A stretch of 64,000 nucleotides of DNA from Hygrocybe punicea (lineage: Eukaryota; Basidiomycota; Agaricomycetes; Agaricales; Hygrophoraceae), in assembly GCA_963556145.1 (NCBI GenBank), contig OY744471.1, forward strand, positions 5,759,590 through 5,823,589, in the 5' to 3' direction. The translations under genes and the position numbers were made by a program. The first letter of the stretch is position 1; each line of letters begins with the position of its first letter. Positions 56,870 through 64,000 of this stretch are shown here, piece after piece. The notes under the pieces are model-generated. The model was not told where the DNA came from. It saw nothing but the letters and a program-made list of their open reading frames with translations, and made no database searches.

Positions 56870-59051
56870 CATTGCAACTGTACCGCTATGATTCCGATCT
56901 TGAAGACTCTTTCGACTTACCAGAGTCGCTTCTTTCCTTTCCGTCTGATATGCAAAGCTCGTACTCCATGGCACCTCTAGCCAATCAAGCACCTCTATTC
57001 AATCAATCACAAGCTCGCAGACCTCTTCAAACGACGCAAAAAAATCACCAGAACGCTACTAGTACTTGGAATATGAGTCCGGGAAGTCAAATGGTACGCA
57101 TACACTCACCTTCTGTCCCCATCCATCTGATCTCGGTGATATGCATTCCAGCACAGCATACACCAAACGCCAACTGTTGGGAGACTCGGCCACGATTCTC
57201 TTCTCCACAACCAAGCTTTTCAAGATATTTTTCGTGAAAACATCCGTCTGAAGTCACAACTAGAGCTCTCCCAGTATTTTGTTACTTTTAATTTTATGAC
57301 TACTGCTAATTATGCGACAGGGAAATGTTGCAATCAATGTTCCAGACAGGTCGCTCTGCCAATGAAGCTAGCTTAAATATCCAGACAACACCCGGCAGTC
57401 TGTCGACATTCAGCAACCTGGGTTTCTCTTCCACGCCCGCTCAATCGAATGTTCACAATCTTTTGACACCACTTGACAGAATGAACTACCCTGAGGTGAA
57501 GTACTGGCGCAAAAATGAGTGGAATGCCCGGCCAAATTCTGCCTTGATAACGACGGTCAATAATTCTGTAGGAATCAAAGGCAAAAAACGACATGCAGCT
57601 GGTATCAATGTCAAATTCAGTTATGTGGAGGATGAACATGGCACCCCCGTCGACGGCTTCCGACTCACTGGGATCACAAATCGGCTTCGCAAGATTTGGC
57701 GCGAGTGTCAATTGAGAGGTATGGCACCGGTGACATGGGGTAAAGGGAGCTCTGGTTTTCGTGACTTTGTGCGTATGCAGATATACGACTACGCCTCTGA
57801 ACTCCGTCTCTGTGAAGACCATTGGAAACTTGATGCAATTGCTACGATCAACTACCCGGGATGGTATGGACAGCGTGCCTCCAGCGAAGACAGCGAGCAG
57901 GAAGATGTCGGCGTTTCTAGCAAGGAGAACAAGGACAAGGAGGATGATTATATGCACTTACCGTAGAAGAGAAACTCGACGGCTCCAGCTATGAAGAAGA
58001 AGAAGAAGCTGAAAGTTCCACAGTCAGGCAATCAGGACGTTATCGACCTTGGCGCGTCTCCAAAGAAAAGCCCAGTAAAATCCGCGCCATCTCCAGACCC
58101 CCGCTCGACTTCCAAAGAATTTTTAGCACCAGCTACACCAAACACTAACTCAAAGGACTTGGAAACGGTCTCGCCTACCATCGGAGCTCCGACCCCAGAT
58201 GCCCAGAAGTTGTGCGCTGACCAGGAAATGACAGGTACGATTTATTCTTTAGTTTCTTCGGCACTTCAATGTGGTCGTAGATTCGCCCCCGGAACACACC
58301 AACTCCGGCTCATTTTCCAGCGAGGTTGGCGGTTCATCGGGATCTTCAAAGGACTCGGAAACGGTCCTGCCTACCACCAGCACCCTTACCTCAGATACCC
58401 AGACGTTGCCCACTGACCAGGAAATGATATGTAAGAAGATATTCTTTAGCTTCTTCAGTGTTTCAATGACTGTTTGTAGATTCGCTCCCGGAACGCATAC
58501 AGGCACCTCAAGATGGCGTGGACCGGGTCCAAGCACCTAAGACAGTGTCGGGATCGCAGCAACTGCCCGGAATTATTAATCCATTGTACGTTTTCCATTT
58601 AAACTTGCCCATCTGATATAATCTATCTATACAGTGCGTCTGGGCAAGTTGTGGTTGATACTGCGATGAAAGAAGGGTCAACTTCGTCAGCGGCGGGCAA
58701 GGGAAAGAAGAAGTACACCGGTACGCAGTCGGCTACCCCAAAGTGAGTTGAATCAGCTTGTGGTTCCCCATATAGTAAAGCTCACTTGTCTCAGGAACCT
58801 ATTTGCGAAGGAATACTGCACGAAGAATCAAGTTACGAAGGCCGAGTTCGATATCGCCTGGGACATCCTTGATGAAGACAAAAAACAGGTGCGTACGACA
58901 GAAAGTTGATCCATTGCTCACTGATATAACTCTGTGTGACGTTCGGCAGGTTTATATTCAGCGGAGCATCAAGATGAAGCAAGATATCAAAGCGGCGAAG
59001 GCGGCGGCAGCAGCAGCGGCGAAGGCAGCAGCAGATTCTCTTGTCAGTTGA
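56870..59051 (+). CDS. Lineage-specific protein with conserved central domain
   Basis: The N-terminal part is Ser/Gln/Asn-rich (LANQAPLFNQSQARRPLQ). The central exon (57325-57966) is conserved-looking: YPEVKYWRKNEWNARPNS, NVKFSYVEDEHGTPVDGF, RLRKIWRECQLRGMAPVTWG, LRLCEDHWKLDAIATINYPG and WYGQ, then an acidic Glu/Asp/Lys stretch. Later exons (about 58030-59051) are Pro/Ser/Thr-rich and end with an Ala/Lys helix (KAAKAAAAAAAKAAADSLVS, stop 59049-59051). The exact start and several junctions are uncertain. It matches a protein type I know as expanded in Agaricomycetes, function unknown. The long exon is open; later exons fall in different frames separated by plausible introns. Confidence 0.5.
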
Positions 59052-59335
59052 CTGGGAGAGGGGATGCAGAATGAAGAAAGGGTGGTGGGGAGCGCGGAAC
59101 GGAATGGGAACGGGCGGTGGGGAACGGGGCGGGCAGTGGGATACACCTAGACAGCTCTTAATCGTACACAATCGATCGCAATGTTTTCTATTCGAAATGG
59201 CAATGTTTTTTAAAGTATTTTAATGGCGAAACATCTATTCAGGGCGCAGAATTCTATTTAAATTCCTAAAATATTTTTTCATGGATGTGAATCTACCTAA
59301 AAGTATCTAGATAGGTGGAGTTTTCACTGGGACTG
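59052..59335 (-). repeat. CCCAGTGAAAA-ended dispersed repeat (copy 4)
   Basis: On the minus strand it starts CCCAGTGAAAACTCC (59335) and shares the ATTTAAATAGAATTCTG, ACATTGCGATCGATTG and CCGTTCCC blocks with 6622-6950. A degenerate GAAATCGAAATCCTGAAAC tract (59331-59400) abuts the CCCAGTG end, as at 56617. Confidence 0.55.
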
Positions 59336-59479
59336 AAGTCGAAATCGAAATCCTGAAACGAAAGTGAAACCTTGAAAATGAAATGAAAACATTCAAATTG
59401 ACTTGTCACATTATGTCCAGTAAGTCCCGCCAAACCTGGGCGGTTGGCGACTCTGCATTGGATTCGACGACAAGGGTGT

Positions 59480-60292
59480 AGCAAGATGGCTCTGAGGGCG
59501 CTCAAGCTCATGGTCGATTGAAGGCAAAACCCGCAAAGCGGCACGTGGTTGTCCTTGCCAGTCCCGAGGAACAGTTGCTGGAACTCCTCCTCCAGCTCAA
59601 AGTAAGTATCAGATTCCCTCCGGCGCAGGTGTATCCAATTGACCTTACCAGAAAACAACGCCAGACTCGGCACGCACCATCCTCAATTCTCAACCCCAAA
59701 TCGCCTATGCCCTAATAACGCCCATGGTCAACATGAACGCCGTCAATGTAGATGTCCTTCATGTCAGCCCTGGCCCGTGGCAGTTTACTTTTTTGGTTGC
59801 CAGTTTATTGACTTGCTATTCTACAGAAAACAGTCACTGCGTATGGCACACAAGCTCAACCGTCTACAACCACTCTTCCTCACCCGGTGTCATCCCTTCC
59901 TCCATATTTGCAAGCACAATACCACACTGCTACCCGTCTGACTCTTGTCCCTCCTGCCGTACCACATTCCAATGGTCACCCGCTGCCCAATTTCGGACAA
60001 CTTCAACACCCACCAGGTTTGGGGCACACACCTCCCCATCGGTGGCTTATGGAAACGCTGCTCCATCGTTGGGATTCCCAAACTATACCCAATCATATAC
60101 AACCCCTCATCTACCTGTCCAGCCCACAGCCAACGTGAGCTTGATACCAGACGCACTGGCTACCATGCCCGATGACCAAAAGGCTGTGATTGTGCGGGTG
60201 TTATCGATGACACTGGAGCAGATCAATCAGCTCCCACCCACGGAACGAGCTAATATTATCCAGCTGGTCTGTTTCTCGACCCTTCTTTTTCT
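59480..60292 (+). pseudogene. Cleavage stimulation factor CSTF64/Rna15, hinge and C-terminal fragment
   Basis: Frames contain ASPEEQLLELLLQLK, ARTILNSQPQIAYALITPMV, NMNAVNVDVLH (the hinge domain that binds CSTF77), a Pro-rich linker with SSLPPYLQAQYHTATR, and the C-terminal helix bundle MPDDQKAVIVRVLSMTLEQI / NQLPPTERANIIQL. The N-terminal RNA-recognition motif is absent, and blocks fall in different frames without clear introns. Part of the pre-mRNA 3'-end processing machinery in origin; here a 5'-truncated remnant. Confidence 0.75.
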
Positions 60293-61121
60293 TCCCCGAC
60301 TGACGTCAATCGCTCGCCCGCGGCGCTACGCAATAAGAATTGCTTCTTTTACATGCGCCGCACATACCTTAAGACAGCTAGCCTTATTGCCAACGGTGCT
60401 CCCCCGTTGACCTCGGTGGATGTGGGGAAGGAGAACTGTGGAGAGACGTCGCATACGAGTACAGTCGTAACCTTGGTCTTGCTGCTTTTTATTTGTTTTG
60501 GTAGAAACGGGGCCATCATTTCTATTTCCTTACTGTATCTACTGTCTTTTCTTTCAACACCACTAGCTTGTCAACAACATACTTGACTATGAGGTGGGTG
60601 AGGCCACTGTCTCGGGAAACTGGGTGGTGCCAACTTGCAGCTTGGCCTGGCAACGGGACCAGCCTTCTATGCCTTGGAAGAACACTCTGGCATGGGTCCA
60701 CTCATCCAGAACATGGGTTCTCAACTGAGGGCAGGAATACATTTCCCTTCATCAATGACTGGATCTACAGGCACAAGTTATCCGTATTAACTACATGTCA
60801 TATGATGTGCGGACTCGAGAAGCGCAACTTCGACCGCCCACGTCCGTCAACATTTTGGGAGAAGTGTGTCTACGATAAGTGCAATGGCATATCAATAATA
60901 ATATCCAGTGAAAAGTCCGAATGGATTGGTTCATGTAAGATCGTCTGAACCAATCTTACACTATTTTTGAGCCTATAGCATATATAATAATTTTGACGGT
61001 GAACTCTCCTACAACATGCCAGCTCTGCCAACATGGAGTGCCTGGCCTCTGTCATCACAACGCGAATGCAACCCATCATATTACAGAAACATAACATAAC
61101 TACAAGATCACACTAGTGGCA
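60293..61121. other. Region without an assignable gene
   Basis: A plus-strand frame reads LVNNILDYEVGEATVSGNWV (60570-60630); family not recognised. Another CCAGTGAAAAGTCCG sequence lies at 60905-60920, a possible fifth terminus of the CCCAGTGAAAA family. Confidence 0.3.
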
Positions 61122-63921
61122 TCACTGAAAGATCCCTGTTACCCCCATCTTCCTCTGCTTCCTCGACGACGCGATGTTTCTTGGCCTACCTCCAATGTAT
61201 CTTATTGCCTGAATGACAAGAGTTTCACGTCTATTCAGGTATTGTCCACATCGTACTAACACAAACTCACCTTGCCGTAGAGAGAAAGGGTTTGGATTGT
61301 CATCACAATCTTCATACTCCCCAACAAATAGTCCTCCATCATCGTCATGCCAACCCTGATACTTTTGAAGAAATGGCTCTTCAATCCAGTCATAGCACTC
61401 GACGCCGGCACTCCAGAATGGCTTCATCTTACGCACTGCGCGTAATGAATGTGGATCCTGCCGAGGGTGCTCATGAAGAACGTCGCGATTTCCGAGGAGG
61501 AATTTGTAGAGAGGCCTATCGCGCGGGTTGATGACATTGTACACTGTATCAGAGCAGCCATAAGCATAGATACTGTAACGAGGATGTGTATCTCTCGGAT
61601 GTGCCACTCTGTCAGGTTGCCGTGGTATTTTGAGTTTCGAGGGCGTTGCTGGACTTGAAATTGTCGATGGCTTGTCAGCAGTCGACGCCTTGCCAGTAGT
61701 CGGTTTTTGTGTTGTTCTCGGATCTAGAATGGATTTGTTAAGCCTGTCTCGAACTTTCACTTCTGTGACTGCATTTCGGGACGTCGGGAGCTGCACTCCC
61801 ACTTCAGCAACCAGTGTGATGTAAGGACGCTCATCTGCCTGGCCCACCATTGGGGTAGGGAAAAACGTAAGTGCTTTTTGATTAATTTCGTACTTCGCAA
61901 CGGATCCTTTCGCTTTCCGCCTCTTGATTTGGATTAATAAGCCCGTCATGGAAGACTCTTGAAGAAGGTCTCCACGACGCAGGAGCACAGGCAGTATAAC
62001 GTCGACAATGTCTTGTGAGGACCAGCAAATGATCCCCATACACCGGACAAATGCAGCAAACATCGCATATGAAGTCGTCGCGGTGTCGTCTGCCATCTTC
62101 CCGAAATGAGTGAAACGGACTACGGCATCGTCAAACGCTTCAGCAAACGTGGTCATGCTTTTGACATTATCTGGGACACTATTCAGAATTTGATCCGCGT
62201 AGTCTTTGGAGAAAAGCTCCTTTATAAAGGTCGTCAGCTTGCAACCTTTGCTGAAGATGGGTGTGGAATCGTCGGGGTGATCCTTTCGTATTGCACGCCT
62301 ATATGCCTCCGAAATAAGCTGGCGAAAGACGACTTCCCCTCGCATTCCTTGATCTAATATCCCGCTGCTAAAATCGGCCCTGAGAATGTTTGCCATTACA
62401 TTGGTGTCGGGGGATAACGTTTGAAACTCATCCATCTGGCGAGCCGCAGCCTCTGCAAGTATGGGCTCGGATGGATAACCAGAGCGAAAGTATTCGCGGT
62501 CTTGCGGGATGGAAAACGCAGTCCGCATGTAGGTCGAGACAAGTTGAACTTCGCGACGGCGTGCTGCTTCACGTCGAGGTTCGAAATCGAGGTTTAACAG
62601 GACATCCAACACAGCCGTCGATGCGACAGGTTGGAGTTCGGTGTGCTTTACCGAAATCTTGTGGTGGCATATCAACTTGGCGCGGGCAAGGTCGATAATC
62701 GTAGGGAGGATTTCGCTTTTATGATTGGCGGCTCCAGCAAGGAGCGTCCAGAACCTGTAAGGTCCGAGAGCGTGAAGAACGTCCTAATATACATCACGTA
62801 AACTCACATTGGACGACCAAACTGAGCCATGAATTCAATTTGGGACAAATCTTCCATCTTGAACACACCAGGTTTGATAGACAGTGCAGGAGAACAATCG
62901 AAAGGGGTTTCTGTGATAGGCGCCTGCAGCGCATCTGCATTTTCGCGCGCCCGAGCGGATCTAGCCAGCGAACCCTGGGGAGCCAATTGACTAATATTGG
63001 AGCTTGTTGAGAGATAAATGACGAATATGGGCAAAGACAGGAAAGCATTGAAGCACGAGCATAGGGCATCATACATGTCCTTCCCGTCACGGTCATGCGG
63101 AACAGTCTTCTCCGCAAGAACATGAGCCTCATCAAAGTAGAGCATCACCTTGACGTGATCGTTCTTCAAGTCCTTCATGGATTCGCAGGAACTATCAATG
63201 GTTCGAAGCAATCGGGCGAGTTCGTCTTTCGCCGCCTCTGATACAGCGTATACTGAGGGAGGATCGACGATTCCCGCCGGCACTGGGTGTTTCTTTTGCA
63301 ACGTAATCTGACGGAATCATGGAGTGATAAATGCAATTCGTAGATAAAATACATACCAAGTCGTCGGCACCGCAGCTTTTGACAGCTGTGCCATACATCT
63401 TGCTGCGATTTTGACCTTGCTCGAGGTGCTCCCGCCATGTCTCTGCAAGCGCCACGTATGAGGGCTGCTTTTTTGAATACAGCACGGCCAGCTCATCTGA
63501 AACCACTTTGAATAGGTGCCCAAGGAGATGAAGATAGCGAGTTTTGGCTTCGCAAAGGTCGGCCGCCTGCCAGTCGAGATAATTGCGGATTTCATTGTCT
63601 GGAGGAGGATATGCCATATCTAATTTCTGCACGTAAGAATATGCAGCTTATAAATTGGAACAAATAGTGACCTTGGTTCTCGGCGTGGGCACGAAGATTG
63701 AAAGGGATGGTGAACACCAAGTTTGATTGCTCATGGACCATCCGCGATTTACCTGAGCCCGAACTTTGAAGAATGGCTACAGAGTTCGAATAAGGCTTCT
63801 CACGCGACATACGATTGATGTTGTCCAGCAGGAGACGATGATATGACCCAGCGTAATGTTGGTTCCAAGCGTTTGAGACCGCTAGCTCCTTGTTAACGCA
63901 AATAATCCAGAAAATAGACAA
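61122..63921 (-). CDS. P-loop NTPase, large fungal family of unknown function
   Basis: Exons from right to left: NSVAILQSSGSGKSRMVHEQ (Walker A, about 63760), SNLVFTIPFNLRAHAENQ, MAYPPPDNEIRNYLDWQAAD, KKQPSYVALAETWREHL, then VKVMLYFDEAHVLAEK (Walker B with DEAH, about 63150) and LPIFVIYLSTSSNISQLAP (sensor-like Ser/Thr), MEDLSQIEFMAQFGRPM|FWTLLAG, and a 517-codon exon ending KMGVTGIFQ at 61122. All joined exons are open, total over 900 residues; the true 5' end may lie beyond the right edge. The order of Walker A, Walker B and sensor fits an AAA/STAND-like ATPase. The overall look recalls NTPase cores of Crinkler/RHS-type proteins, low confidence. A DWIEEPFLQKYQGWHDDDGG block marks the C-terminal half. 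Confidence 0.6.
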
Positions 63922-64000
63922 TATAGCTACCTTGCTCTTAATATATCATTAACCACCGTTACTTCTCATGAACGCGAGCGATCACTTACGGTGAACCTCA

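Overview
The window looks like nuclear DNA of a mushroom-forming basidiomycete (Agaricomycetes). Genes are cut by many short introns of about 45-65 nt with GT..AG ends. There is an intact Plavaka-type transposon, found mainly in these fungi. Several multi-exon proteins belong to families I know only from Agaricomycetes (left-edge protein, SNF2-like helicase at 11.6-15.7 kb, DDE integrase at 51.7-54.6 kb, protein at 56.9-59.1 kb, P-loop NTPase at the right edge). Assignments are by eye, without database searches.

Most of the window is a gene graveyard seeded with mobile elements. Recognisable remnants of conserved single-copy genes, introns retained, are: mitochondrial uS7 (broken by an inversion), GTP/GDP carrier ggc1 (one frameshift), aldehyde dehydrogenase (5' half), STE6-like ABC transporter (second nucleotide-binding domain missing, several stops), ribosomal protein eL30 (3' end missing), Prp6 (5' half plus a stop), an RSC-type BAH protein (fragment), 3-methylcrotonyl-CoA carboxylase alpha (frameshifts), Exo84 (5' end missing), an XPF-like meiotic factor (frameshifts), beta-COP/Sec26 (stop, frameshift, transposon-split), CSC1/OSCA channel and G-alpha fragments, and a CSTF64 C-terminal fragment. 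Retained introns mean DNA-level duplication or in-place decay, not retroposition. Many stops fit C-to-T changes (CGA to TGA, CAA/CAG to TAA/TAG), and most single-base differences between the two copies of a 2.3-kb element are CpG transitions, as expected for cytosine methylation and deamination.

Layout: 0-4 kb lineage-specific genes; 4-8.4 kb uS7m/ggc1/ALDH remnants; 8.46-10.77 kb element copy A; 11.6-15.7 kb SNF2-like gene; 15.8-20.5 kb STE6 and eL30 remnants; 21.1-25.1 kb lineage gene with a 1.67-kb LTR-like insertion exactly at an intron acceptor; 25-32 kb repeats and fragments (Prp6, BAH); 32.3-38.8 kb MCC-alpha, Exo84 and XPF-like remnants; 39-51.4 kb beta-COP pseudogene with element copy B and a complete 6.2-kb Plavaka element inside one of its introns; 51.7-60.3 kb integrase, CSC1, G-alpha, lineage gene and CSTF64 fragment; 61.1-63.9 kb intact P-loop NTPase gene.

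The most notable structures are the intact Plavaka with a divergent gene pair, the two nearly identical long-TIR elements sharing its CATCAGG terminus, five copies of a 56-bp palindrome centred on TCAATTGA, and two intron-acceptor insertions that keep the splice sites.
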